Source: Gemmatimonadota bacterium
GTDB lineage: Bacteria > GCA-2686955
Assembly: GCA_002686955.1 (NCBI GenBank)
Contig: NYZA01000170.1
Span: 1 to 34,639, forward strand
Reading direction: 5' to 3'
DNA: 34,639 nucleotides
Shown: piece by piece, positions 8,019 to 17,176 of the stretch
Position numbering within the stretch: the stretch's first letter is position 1
How the letters are laid out: every line of letters starts with the position of its first letter
The notes under the pieces: model-generated
What the model was told of the DNA's origin: nothing
Seen by the model: only the letters and a program-made list of their open reading frames with translations
Databases searched by the model: none
Translations under genes and position numbers: made by a program

Positions 8019-10245
8019 GCGAATCCCCTCGCCGTTCACGACCACTGTGTCGCTCTTTCACATGGGGTTCGCGATCGGGATCACCCATCTGGCGATCTCA
8101 CTAGAAGTGTCCGCGACTCTGAGCTATCACCATTCGCTCATGCAGTCGCTCGTGCTGCTGATCTACCCGATCGCCTTCGTCGGCGTAGGCATCGGGGCGG
8201 TGATCGAGCAACGGTATTTTGTCCGGGAATCGACCCTCCCTCTACTGCGCTCAGCCGGGATCGCGCTCGGCCTGCTCCTTCTGGCGTCTCTGCGGGCGAA
8301 TTTTCTTGTGTCGAACCCGGCCGAGCTGGCGATGGCCGTCGCGACTCATGCGCTGGCGATGTCCGCCTGGTTCGGGCTGCTCGGAGCGGCGTTGTCTCGC
8401 GCTCTGCGGCGGGCAACGCGGCGGGGGAACAGCGGAATCGGATGGGCGGCGCATCTCGGCGGCCTCTTGGTTGGTTATGTCGCGGGCCCCACCGCGGTGT
8501 CGACGATCGGCGCCAATGCCGTTCTGGCGTCGACGGCGCTGTCGTTCACTCTACTGCCTCAAGTCGGAATTGTCGTCGTTATCGCGGTCTTCGCGCTGAG
8601 CAACACCTTGGCACTTGACAGCTCCATCGAAGATCTCAGAGATACTCGAAACTGGTCCGAGTTCCGATTGACGCGTCTGCTGGACGACCATGTCGGCAAG
8701 GTAACCGGGCTGCGTCCTTCGGGCATGCCCGCAAAGGCAACCCTATTTCGCGGATGGAGTCATTTGGCGCAGGTGCGGGTCACCGAGCGAGGAGGGCGCG
8801 AGGACGGACACGCCGTTTTCTACAATTTCAAGCTTCAGTATCCGGTGCAGTCACACTCTCTGCGATCGAGGGCCTTGGAAAAGGAAGAGTCGCTTTCCGC
8901 TGCGGAGCGGATTCAGGTGAGGCACAGAATGTCGCGAAGGGGGGTCTACGCCGCGGTGCCGGAGGGGGGGCGCGCGGTGATCTGCGGTGTGGGCGCGGGC
9001 TCTCCTCTGATCGAGTTTCCGACGGAGCTGCATCCGGGCATCGTCGCGGTCGAGCGAGATCCGCTGGTCGTGCAGTATTTCTCGCTCATGCGACCCGATC
9101 TGAACGGGCGGGCCTTCGCGGACCTCACCGTGCTCGCGGGCGATGGGCGCCGAGTCATCGAGATGATCGAGGAGCCGCTGGATGCGATCGTGCTCGAGTC
9201 GGCCCGCTTCCAGCCGCATCGCATAATGAGCGCCGCGATGGAGACGCAGTATCTCTACACCGAAGATGCCCTGCGAACCTATCTCGACAAGCTGGCCCCG
9301 GATGGCGTGCTGGTCATCGAGTTCAACCGCATGCACGCCCGGCCGACCCTGGAGTATCTGCCGACTCAGACGCTTCAGGCGCTGGAACGATTCGGCGTTC
9401 CTCATCGCACCGCCAATATCGATCTGAGCGACGCGGGACGGGTCTGCATTGTTGCTTCCCCGAGCGCGAAAGGGCTGGATGCGGCATTCGCCCGGATGAG
9501 CCGCGAGTGGCGGGAACTGCAGTGGCGCGGGTGGCAACCCTCTTTCAGTGACGACCCGATCCACGAGCACCGCTTCACCGACAGCCGGCCCTTTTCGGCT
9601 TGGTTCACGATGGGCGTCGATCGGCAGCACACCCTGATGGGGATCGCCTACCTGATCATATTCCTGGGCACGATCGCGGCGGTGCTCGTGGGCCTGGGCT
9701 CGAGATCCGCGGAATGGAATCCCTCGGGCTACACTTTCTGTATCGGTGTAGGGCATATCGCCATCCAGATCGCGACATTCATCACCTACCGTACTTATTT
9801 TGGCGACGAAGTGCTGACGATCATGCGATTGATCAGCTACTTCCTCTTCTATGGGGCGGTAGGAAGCTTGTTGAGCACCAGGCTCAGGCGGCTTCCGGGT
9901 GCGCCGCTCCGTGTCGGAATAGTCGTGACGGTATTCGCCCTGCACTTCGCTCTGCTGCGCGCGATCCCCTTCTCAGAGGCGAGCATAACGACCCGCGAGC
10001 TTTGGAGCGCCGCGACACTGCTCCCGGCCGGCGTGCTGATGGGTCTCTTCTTCCCCTTGGCGATCTCTCGGGCGGGGACCGGTCTCGTCGCGCGCGTGGT
10101 CCTGCTCGACGCCGTCGGCACGTTCGTCGGCTATGGGCTGCTCTTTCCGGCCTTGCTCGGCCACGGCGTCGGCGCGCTGGCCGCGCTCGGCGTGGCGGCA
10201 TACGCCGTGGCATCAGGCCTCTATCGCCCCGCCCGAGGTCAATGA
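8011..10245 (+). CDS. Integral membrane protein with spermidine synthase-like domain
   Basis: 744 aa; N- and C-terminal multi-TM blocks flanking a SAM-binding Rossmann-like region (VICGVGAGSPLIEFPTELHPGIVAVERDPLVVQYFS...DGRRVIEMIEEPLDAIVLES). Confidence 0.8.
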   Translation: MSRRIPSPFTTTVSLFHMGFAIGITHLAISLEVSATLSYHHSLMQSLVLLIYPIAFVGVGIGAVIEQRYFVRESTLPLLRSAGIALGLLLLASLRANFLVSNPAELAMAVATHALAMSAWFGLLGAALSRALRRATRRGNSGIGWAAHLGGLLVGYVAGPTAVSTIGANAVLASTALSFTLLPQVGIVVVIAVFALSNTLALDSSIEDLRDTRNWSEFRLTRLLDDHVGKVTGLRPSGMPAKATLFRGWSHLAQVRVTERGGREDGHAVFYNFKLQYPVQSHSLRSRALEKEESLSAAERIQVRHRMSRRGVYAAVPEGGRAVICGVGAGSPLIEFPTELHPGIVAVERDPLVVQYFSLMRPDLNGRAFADLTVLAGDGRRVIEMIEEPLDAIVLESARFQPHRIMSAAMETQYLYTEDALRTYLDKLAPDGVLVIEFNRMHARPTLEYLPTQTLQALERFGVPHRTANIDLSDAGRVCIVASPSAKGLDAAFARMSREWRELQWRGWQPSFSDDPIHEHRFTDSRPFSAWFTMGVDRQHTLMGIAYLIIFLGTIAAVLVGLGSRSAEWNPSGYTFCIGVGHIAIQIATFITYRTYFGDEVLTIMRLISYFLFYGAVGSLLSTRLRRLPGAPLRVGIVVTVFALHFALLRAIPFSEASITTRELWSAATLLPAGVLMGLFFPLAISRAGTGLVARVVLLDAVGTFVGYGLLFPALLGHGVGALAALGVAAYAVASGLYRPARGQ

Positions 10246-11595
10246 TCAGATCGCCTTCAGCTTCCACCGCCCGCGAAGAAACCATGTCGCCAGTATCGCC
10301 GCCTTGATGAGAGTCGTGATCGTCAGCGTCCACCAGACTCCGTTGACGCCCCATTCGAGCTCGAAACAGAAATAGTAGGCGAGAGGAATGCGCAGTGCCG
10401 AGCCGGGAATGCTCACCGCCATCGGCGGAATGGTGTCGCCGGCACCGCTGAACGCTCCCTCCAACACGATTTCGATCGCCATCGCCATCTGCGAGAGCCC
10501 AAGAATGATCAGATAATCGGTGGCGATCGCCAGCACATCGGGGTCGTCGCTGAATACCGACGCGATCGACTCCGGCGCCGCGATGAAGAGCACCGAGATC
10601 GCGAAGGTGATCACGATCGCCGAGCCGACCGATCCCCACGCGCATTTCGCGGCGCGTTCCGGCAGCTTGGCGCCAAGATTTTGTCCCACCATCGTCGACG
10701 CAGCCATCGAGAAACCGAAGCAGGTCAAAAAGGAGAACGACTCCATTCGATTGCCGATCCCCATCGCGGCGGCCGCGCTCTCTCCGTAGCTGTGCACGAT
10801 CTTGATCAGGAACCAGTAGACCGACACAAAAACGAAGGTCTGGCCGGCGATCGGCAGCCCGATGCGGGCGATCTTGAGCATGCTTCGAGCGTTCGGGAGC
10901 TCTTCCAGCAGACGTCCGAGCTCGTAGCCGAGCTTCCCCCGGAGCATGAGCGTGTGGATAACGATCGCCCCGCCCGCGACCGAGACCGTGGTGGCGATGC
11001 TCGCGCCGGTGACTCCGAATGCGGGGATCGGTCCCCATCCGAAGATCAGCAGGGGATCGAACGCCATGTTGAAGAGCACGACGCCGACACCGACCTTCAT
11101 CGGCGTGCGGGTGTCGCCCGAGGCGCGAAAGGTCGCGTAGCCGACCTCGGCCATGAAGAAGAAGACGGCACCGATGAAGAAGATGCGCAGGTAAGGGATC
11201 GCATGGACCAGCGTCGCCTCTCCGGTATCCATGAAGCTCAGCAGCGCCGGTGTGAGGCGGAATCCCAGAGTCGAGAAGAGAATGCCGACGCCTAGAGCGA
11301 AGAGCACGCCCTGGCGCACGTAGTGGGTGACCGAATCGATCTCACCGGCGCCGATGTGGCGCGAGACCAGGGCGGTGACACCGACCGTGATGATCGACAT
11401 CGCCGCAAAGATCGTCCAAACCACGACCATCGACGAAGTGACGGCGTCCTGGGCCGTGGCACCGAGCTTCCCCACCCAGAAGTAGTCGGTGCTCGATAGC
11501 GCGAACTCCATCAGGTTCCCGAGCACGACCGGGAGCGCGAGAGAGAAGATGGTGCGCGTGATCGGGCCGGTGGTGATGTGGTCGCGGTTGTTCAT
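10246..11595 (-). CDS. MATE family efflux transporter
   Basis: Start reset to MNNRDHITTGPITRTIFSLALPVVLGNLMEFALSSTDYFWVGKLG; 12-TM MATE pattern. Confidence 0.93.
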   Translation of the reverse strand: MNNRDHITTGPITRTIFSLALPVVLGNLMEFALSSTDYFWVGKLGATAQDAVTSSMVVVWTIFAAMSIITVGVTALVSRHIGAGEIDSVTHYVRQGVLFALGVGILFSTLGFRLTPALLSFMDTGEATLVHAIPYLRIFFIGAVFFFMAEVGYATFRASGDTRTPMKVGVGVVLFNMAFDPLLIFGWGPIPAFGVTGASIATTVSVAGGAIVIHTLMLRGKLGYELGRLLEELPNARSMLKIARIGLPIAGQTFVFVSVYWFLIKIVHSYGESAAAAMGIGNRMESFSFLTCFGFSMAASTMVGQNLGAKLPERAAKCAWGSVGSAIVITFAISVLFIAAPESIASVFSDDPDVLAIATDYLIILGLSQMAMAIEIVLEGAFSGAGDTIPPMAVSIPGSALRIPLAYYFCFELEWGVNGVWWTLTITTLIKAAILATWFLRGRWKLKAI

Positions 11596-11598
11596 CGG

Positions 11599-11634
11599 AA
11601 AAAAGGAAGCCCCCAAAACGAATTGGAGGCTTCC
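11599..11634 (-). terminator. Intrinsic (Rho-independent) terminator downstream of tRNA-Glu
   Basis: Minus strand GGAAGCCTCCaattcgttttGGGGGCTTCC followed by TTTTTT. Confidence 0.85.
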
Positions 11635-11667
11635 GTCGATGCCTTCGGATCTCTCCGGAGGAGAAGA

Positions 11668-11742
11668 TGGCATCCCCGGCGGGAATCGAACCCGCGCTGC
11701 CGGCGTGAAAGGCCGGTGTCCTAACCACTAGACGACGGGGAC
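11668..11742 (-). tRNA. tRNA-Glu (anticodon TTC), CCA encoded
   Basis: Minus strand GTCCCCGTCGTCTAGTGGTTAGGACACCGGCCTTTCACGCCGGCAGCGCGGGTTCGATTCCCGCCGGGGATGCCA; cloverleaf arms pair, CTTTCAC anticodon loop, TTCGATTC T-loop. Confidence 0.97.
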
Positions 11743-11837
11743 ATGGGGAATAGATCCCAGAAAAACAAGGTTAGCCGCGGCGGGAGGCCTTGTCTAGGAG
11801 CCATCGGCCGATCGCGCTAATCTCCTCACCTAGCACC

Positions 11838-13001
11838 ATGCACGATCCTAGCCAAGCTTCGTCCCCCTCTCCCCCCCGCGCCCCGGGTCGCCCCCCCCTG
11901 GTCATGCTCGTCGCGGGCGCGCGGCCGAACTTCATGAAGGTCGCGCCGGTCCACCGTGCAATCACCGCCGGTGGCCGGCTGAGGACCTCTCTGGTGCACA
12001 CGGGGCAGCACCACGATCCGGAGATGTCGGAAGTCTTCTTTCGCGATCTCGGCCTGCCCGAACCCGATGCCCACCTGGGGATTGCCGGCGGAAGCCACGC
12101 GGAGCTGACGGCGCGCGTCATGATGGCCCTCGACCGCGCGATCGAGGCGGAGCGGCCCGATCTGGTCGTTGTTGTCGGCGATGTCGACTCGACCCTCGCG
12201 GCCGCACTCGTCGCCTCGAAGCGCCGGCTGCCCCTGGCGCATATCGAGGCCGGGCTGCGCAGCCGCGATCGCACGATGCCAGAGGAGACCAACCGCATCT
12301 TGACCGACCGCGTCTCCGACCTGCTCTTCGTCACCGAGGCGGCCGCCGTCGAGAATCTGATGGCGGAAGGAGTGCCTCGCGAGGCGATCCATCTCGTCGG
12401 CAACGTGATGATCGACACCCTTTTCGCCTGCCGGGAGCGGATCGAGAACCGGCCTCCCCCGCCCATCGCGCGTGACCTCGTCGAAGGCGACTTCGCCCTC
12501 GCCACGCTCCATCGACCGGCGAATGTCGACGATCGAGAGCGCCTGCGCGAGATCCTGGCGGCGCTTTACGAGATCGCGGGGAGGATCCCGATCGTCCTCC
12601 CCCTTCACCCGCGCACCCGCGCCGGCCTGGAGCGATTCGGCTGGGGCGATCGGATCGACGGCGGCGGCCCGCTCCGCCTGACAGAGCCGATGGGCTACCT
12701 CGATTTCATGCACCTGATGCTGCGGTCGAGGCTGGTGCTGACCGATTCCGGCGGCATTCAAGAGGAGACCACGGCGATCGGCACCCCCTGCCTCACGATG
12801 CGCGAGAACACCGAGCGCCCGATCACGCTCCACTCCGGCACCAATCGTCTGGTCGGCTCATCGCGCGCCAAGATCGTCGAGGCGGCGGACGAGGCTCTGG
12901 CGGCACCCCGCACCGACCCCTCGATCCCCCCCCTTTGGGACGGCCGGGCAGCGGAGCGGATCGCCGCGGTGATCGAGCGTTTTCTGAGCTCCCACAAGTG
13001 A
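11838..13001 (+). CDS. wecB: UDP-N-acetylglucosamine 2-epimerase (non-hydrolyzing)
   Basis: GARPNFMKVAPVHRA, HTGQHHDPEMS, HIEAGLRSRDRTMPEETNR, LTDSGGIQEE are family hallmarks. Confidence 0.95.
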   Translation: MHDPSQASSPSPPRAPGRPPLVMLVAGARPNFMKVAPVHRAITAGGRLRTSLVHTGQHHDPEMSEVFFRDLGLPEPDAHLGIAGGSHAELTARVMMALDRAIEAERPDLVVVVGDVDSTLAAALVASKRRLPLAHIEAGLRSRDRTMPEETNRILTDRVSDLLFVTEAAAVENLMAEGVPREAIHLVGNVMIDTLFACRERIENRPPPPIARDLVEGDFALATLHRPANVDDRERLREILAALYEIAGRIPIVLPLHPRTRAGLERFGWGDRIDGGGPLRLTEPMGYLDFMHLMLRSRLVLTDSGGIQEETTAIGTPCLTMRENTERPITLHSGTNRLVGSSRAKIVEAADEALAAPRTDPSIPPLWDGRAAERIAAVIERFLSSHK

Positions 13002-13061
13002 TATCGTCGGCAATCTGAGCATCGACGGGGGGACGGGCGTGAAGCCCCGGAAAGGCCCGAG

Positions 13062-15797
13062 TTGCTTCGCCGAAAGTTTCTGGAGCTCTGCGTTCATCTG
13101 GCCCTCGAGGTGCGCGGCCGCACCCTCGCGGTGGGTCTGGCGCTCACCCTCGTCGCCCTCGCGGTATCGACCCAACTCGGCCTCAACTTCCAGTGGACCG
13201 AGATGCTCCCCGCCGACTCCCCTCTCGTCGTGGGCGTGGAACGGGTCCACTCCGAATTCACCACCGGCAACTCCTACATCGTCGCGATCACCGCCCCCGA
13301 CGCCGCGACACTCGAAGCCGCCGTCGACGATGCGGCGCGTGAAATCGAGAAGATCGACGAGCCCCTGCGTCAAGTGGTTCGCGGGATCGACGAGGAGTTC
13401 GCGCTCGATCACGGCCTCGGCTCGTTGGGCGCAACCGACCTGCGGCGCGCCGAGCGGCTCCTCTCCGACCCCGATCTGCTCCCCTTCCTTCGCCATCTGA
13501 ACGACACTTTCGAAGATGATTATGGGGACAGTACCGACCGCCTGAGCGACGACGAACGCAGCGTGGTCTCTATCCTGCAAGCGGTCGGCGGACTCACCGA
13601 CGGACTGATCGCCGCCGCCGATGGACGGGACGCGGCCCCTCTGATCGACCGCGCCGTCCGCGATCTCAGCAGCGGCGACCCCTACTTCCGCTCCCTCGAT
13701 GGCGAAATGGCGCTCATTTTCGTCTCTCCCCTCGGCGAGGTGGGCGACATGACGACGGTCATTCCGGTCGACTATGCGATCGAGGAGCTCTTCGAGGGGC
13801 TGGCCCAGCGCCACCCGAAGGCTACTTTCGAGCGCACCGGCGTGATTCCGGTCTCGCGCGATGAGCTCGATTCACTCGGCGGCATGACCTATCTGCTCAG
13901 CGGCCTGGCGCTGGCGCTGGCATATCTGTTGCTTGCGATTGCATTTCGCGACCTCACGACTCCGATACTCGCCGGTGCGCCCCTGCTCGCGGGCATCATC
14001 TGGTCGCTCGCTGTCTACACATTCACTGTGCGCGAGCTGAACATCATGACCGCCGTGATCATGATGGTCCTCACCGGGCTCGGCATCGACTTCTCGATCC
14101 ACTTGGTGGGTCGTTTTCAGGAAGAGCGACAGGGCGGAGGCACATCGGCCGATGCTCTCCGGCGCACGCTGAGTGAGACCGGCGGCGGCGTGGTGACCGG
14201 CGGGCTCACGACGGCGATCGCTTTCTTCGTCTTGATGGTGGCCGAGACAAAAGGGATACGGGAGTTCGGATTCTGCGCCGGAATCGGAGTGTTGCTGACT
14301 CTCTGCTCGGTGCTCACGCTGCTGCCGGCTCTGCTCATGTGGCGCGACGAACGACTTTCCAGCGCGGGACGTCGACTCGCCAGCCGCCCCCTCCCGGCGC
14401 TTGGCGCTCTGGCGCATGGGGCCGGCCGGCGCGCCCTCCCATTCTCGATCGTTGTTGTCGTCACCACGGCCGCGGGCATCTGGCTCGGCACCCAAAACCG
14501 ATATGAATACAATATGCTCGAGTTGGAGCCGGCGGGGCTCCGGTCGGTCGATCTGCAACCCGAAATCGTGGAGCGCTTCGGTCTTTCGATGGAAGTCGCC
14601 TTCGTAACGGCGCCCGATATCGAGACCTCGCGACATTTGGCGGAGGCGTTCAGAGATCTGGAATCGGTCGGCGATGTCGACGATATCTCGCTCTGGCTTC
14701 CCCCGCCGGACGAAGCGGCGCAAGCTGGAGAGACGATCCGCCGAATTCGCGCGGCCGCGGCGAGGGGAGAGCGACGATTCGATCCGGCCGACGAAGCCGA
14801 GCGCATTGCTCTCGCCGAGCAGGTCGGCCGCCTTCGCGACAACATAATCGAGATCGGCGATCTCGCTTACCTGAGCGGCCTCGATCGGATCGCCACCTCC
14901 GCGGCCCGCCTCACCGGCGCTGAGGAGCTCGACGGCAGACTCTCCCGCTTGGCCTATCGCCTGGAGAGCTCGGTGGCCGGCGCGCTCGGCGCGGAGGCGG
15001 AAGACGTGGTGAACTGGGAGCGCGTGCGCGGGCTGGCCGATCGCTTCGGAGAACGCCTGGCCGCGCGGGTCGAGCGGATGACTCGCATCGATCGCGCGGC
15101 GACGATCGACGATCTTCCCGGCGATGTGGTCGAACGGTACCGGTCGGCGGTGACGGGCGAGTTTCTCATCACTCTGATGCCGAAGGGCGATATCTACGAG
15201 CGGGAGCCGCTGGTGCGCTTCAGCGAAGAGGTGGCCCAGGTACACGGAGAAGCGGTCGGCACGCCGCAGCTGATCCTGGAGATGAACGAAGAGATGTTGC
15301 GAGAAGGGTTCATCGCCGTGCCGGCGGCCTTCGTCGCGATCGCGTTTCTGCTCTTCTGCGATTTTCGCCGGCCCCTGCCCACTCTGCTCGCGATGGTGCC
15401 TTTGATCGTCGCGACCGCCTGGTCGCTCGGAACAATGAAGCTGCTGGGTGTGAGCTACAATTTCGTCAACGTGATCGGCATTCCGATTTTGATCGGGATC
15501 GGGGTGGATGACGGCGTGCATCTGCTCCATCGACTGAGGCACGGTGGCGGACTGCGCGAGGCGGGGTCGGGCGTGGGCAGAGCGATGCTTTTGACCAGTC
15601 TGACGACAATGGCCGGTTTCGGCAGCATCGGTCTCTATTCCCATCGCGGAATGGCGTCGCTCGGAATCGCCCTGGCGATCGGTGTCGCGGCCTGCTTCCT
15701 GGCGACTATGTTGGCCCTTCCGCCTCTCTTGCAGTTCTGCGGCGTGATCGAAGAGCTCGAGGCGGAGCAGCGCGAGGCGGAGCTGGCGGGGCGATGA
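13062..15797 (+). CDS. RND/MMPL family hydrophobe exporter
   Basis: 911 aa, TTG start; two TM clusters with GLGIDFSIHLVGRFQEER and GIGVDDGVHLLHRLRHG motifs. Confidence 0.9.
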   Translation: MLRRKFLELCVHLALEVRGRTLAVGLALTLVALAVSTQLGLNFQWTEMLPADSPLVVGVERVHSEFTTGNSYIVAITAPDAATLEAAVDDAAREIEKIDEPLRQVVRGIDEEFALDHGLGSLGATDLRRAERLLSDPDLLPFLRHLNDTFEDDYGDSTDRLSDDERSVVSILQAVGGLTDGLIAAADGRDAAPLIDRAVRDLSSGDPYFRSLDGEMALIFVSPLGEVGDMTTVIPVDYAIEELFEGLAQRHPKATFERTGVIPVSRDELDSLGGMTYLLSGLALALAYLLLAIAFRDLTTPILAGAPLLAGIIWSLAVYTFTVRELNIMTAVIMMVLTGLGIDFSIHLVGRFQEERQGGGTSADALRRTLSETGGGVVTGGLTTAIAFFVLMVAETKGIREFGFCAGIGVLLTLCSVLTLLPALLMWRDERLSSAGRRLASRPLPALGALAHGAGRRALPFSIVVVVTTAAGIWLGTQNRYEYNMLELEPAGLRSVDLQPEIVERFGLSMEVAFVTAPDIETSRHLAEAFRDLESVGDVDDISLWLPPPDEAAQAGETIRRIRAAAARGERRFDPADEAERIALAEQVGRLRDNIIEIGDLAYLSGLDRIATSAARLTGAEELDGRLSRLAYRLESSVAGALGAEAEDVVNWERVRGLADRFGERLAARVERMTRIDRAATIDDLPGDVVERYRSAVTGEFLITLMPKGDIYEREPLVRFSEEVAQVHGEAVGTPQLILEMNEEMLREGFIAVPAAFVAIAFLLFCDFRRPLPTLLAMVPLIVATAWSLGTMKLLGVSYNFVNVIGIPILIGIGVDDGVHLLHRLRHGGGLREAGSGVGRAMLLTSLTTMAGFGSIGLYSHRGMASLGIALAIGVAACFLATMLALPPLLQFCGVIEELEAEQREAELAGR

Positions 15798-17152
15798 GAG
15801 AAGATGGGGGATTGGTCGAGCTGCACGCGCATCTCTACGGCTGCATTCGGCACGATGCCTTGCTGCAACATATTTTGGTGAGCGATCGAATCGACTGGAG
15901 CGCCTATCAGGGGAGCTATGAGGCCGCTTTCGGCGTGCGACCCGATCCGGAGGCGATCGTCGAAAGGGTGCGCCGCAAAGAGGCGGGGGCGGAGAACGAG
16001 TTCAAAGAGCTCTTCGTGTTCGGCGACGGGGACGGTGGGCGCTTCGAGCGCTTCCAGGCGAAGTTCGACCTGCTGATCGCGGCGAGCGAGCTGAGCCGGC
16101 CGCGCTCGGATCCGGGCTTCGAGGGGCGGCTCGAGAACGAGCTCGACCGTTTCATGCTGCGGATTCTGCGGGATTACGCGGAGATCGGTGTGCGGCACGC
16201 GGAGCTGCGGATGATGCCGCCCCCGACCGAGCCGCGGGAGCTCGCGAAGGGGCTGTTGACGCGCATGCTGGAGCGTGCGGCGCGTGGAGCGGAGCTCGGA
16301 GTGGACGCCCGGGTCGCGATCAGTCTCTCGAGGGAGGATCCCTGGTACTTGTGGGATCTGATGCGGGATCTCTCGCTGGGCCCGCATGGCGAGCTGCTGA
16401 CCGGTGTCGATTTCTGCGCGGTGGAGGAGGGGCATCCCCCGAAACGGAAAAGCGCATTCTTCGACGCGGTGCGGGAGCACAACCGCGCCGCACCACAACG
16501 GGCGTTGGCGATCCTCTACCACGTCGGGGAGAGCTTCGAGGACAAATCGCTGGAGAGCGCGCTTCGCTGGGTGCAGGAGGCCGCGGAGATGGGAGCGCAC
16601 CGGCTGGGGCATGCGATCGCGCTGGGGGTCGATCCCGAGAGCTTCGGCGTGCACACGCGGCTGGAGCGTGCGGGGGAGAGGGCCGATCAGCTTCGCTACG
16701 ATTTGAAGCACGCCCCGGGTCTGGAGCGATTCGGCGTGCGCGTCGACCGTGAGCGCGCGGCGCGGGAGCTCTCGAAGGTAGAGACCTTCGCGACCGATTC
16801 GATGCTCGAGCTATCGTACGATCGCGAGCGGCTCGAAGAGCTTCGCAAGCGACAAGACTATGCGATGTCGGCTATTCTGAAGACGGGGGCGATTATCGAG
16901 GTCTGCCCCACGTCGAACCGGCGGCTGGCCGGACTCACCGACGATGCCCACCACCCGGTGCACCGATTCGTCGAAGCGGGACTTCCGATCGCGGTGGCGT
17001 CCGACGATCCGGGCATCTTCGACACGACATTGCCCGATGAGCTCGAATGGGTGCGGCGCACGCTCCGGTGGTCGAAGGGGGAGATCGAGGCGCTGGCGCG
17101 GCGGAGCTGGGGCTATCGGAGCGAGGTACTGGTGGGGATGGAATCGGGTTAG
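15794..17152 (+). CDS. Adenosine deaminase-like metal-dependent hydrolase
   Basis: 452 aa; VELHAHLYG (HxH), RHAELRMMPPP, YHVGESFEDKS, HRLGHAIALG, EVCPTSNRRLAGL, PIAVASDDPGIFDTTL. Confidence 0.85.
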   Translation: MREDGGLVELHAHLYGCIRHDALLQHILVSDRIDWSAYQGSYEAAFGVRPDPEAIVERVRRKEAGAENEFKELFVFGDGDGGRFERFQAKFDLLIAASELSRPRSDPGFEGRLENELDRFMLRILRDYAEIGVRHAELRMMPPPTEPRELAKGLLTRMLERAARGAELGVDARVAISLSREDPWYLWDLMRDLSLGPHGELLTGVDFCAVEEGHPPKRKSAFFDAVREHNRAAPQRALAILYHVGESFEDKSLESALRWVQEAAEMGAHRLGHAIALGVDPESFGVHTRLERAGERADQLRYDLKHAPGLERFGVRVDRERAARELSKVETFATDSMLELSYDRERLEELRKRQDYAMSAILKTGAIIEVCPTSNRRLAGLTDDAHHPVHRFVEAGLPIAVASDDPGIFDTTLPDELEWVRRTLRWSKGEIEALARRSWGYRSEVLVGMESG

Positions 17153-17176
17153 GATGGCCGCAAAGGAACCGTCATT

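Noticed and set aside
6126-8045. 639-aa minus-strand ORF
   Set aside because: Antisense to the SBP N-terminus, ASST-like gene and intergenic DNA; low-complexity Arg/Pro/Gly-rich translation typical of GC-rich shadow frames.
13872-15644. 590-aa minus-strand ORF
   Set aside because: Fully antisense to the well-supported RND exporter; His/Arg/Gln-rich composition with no domain.
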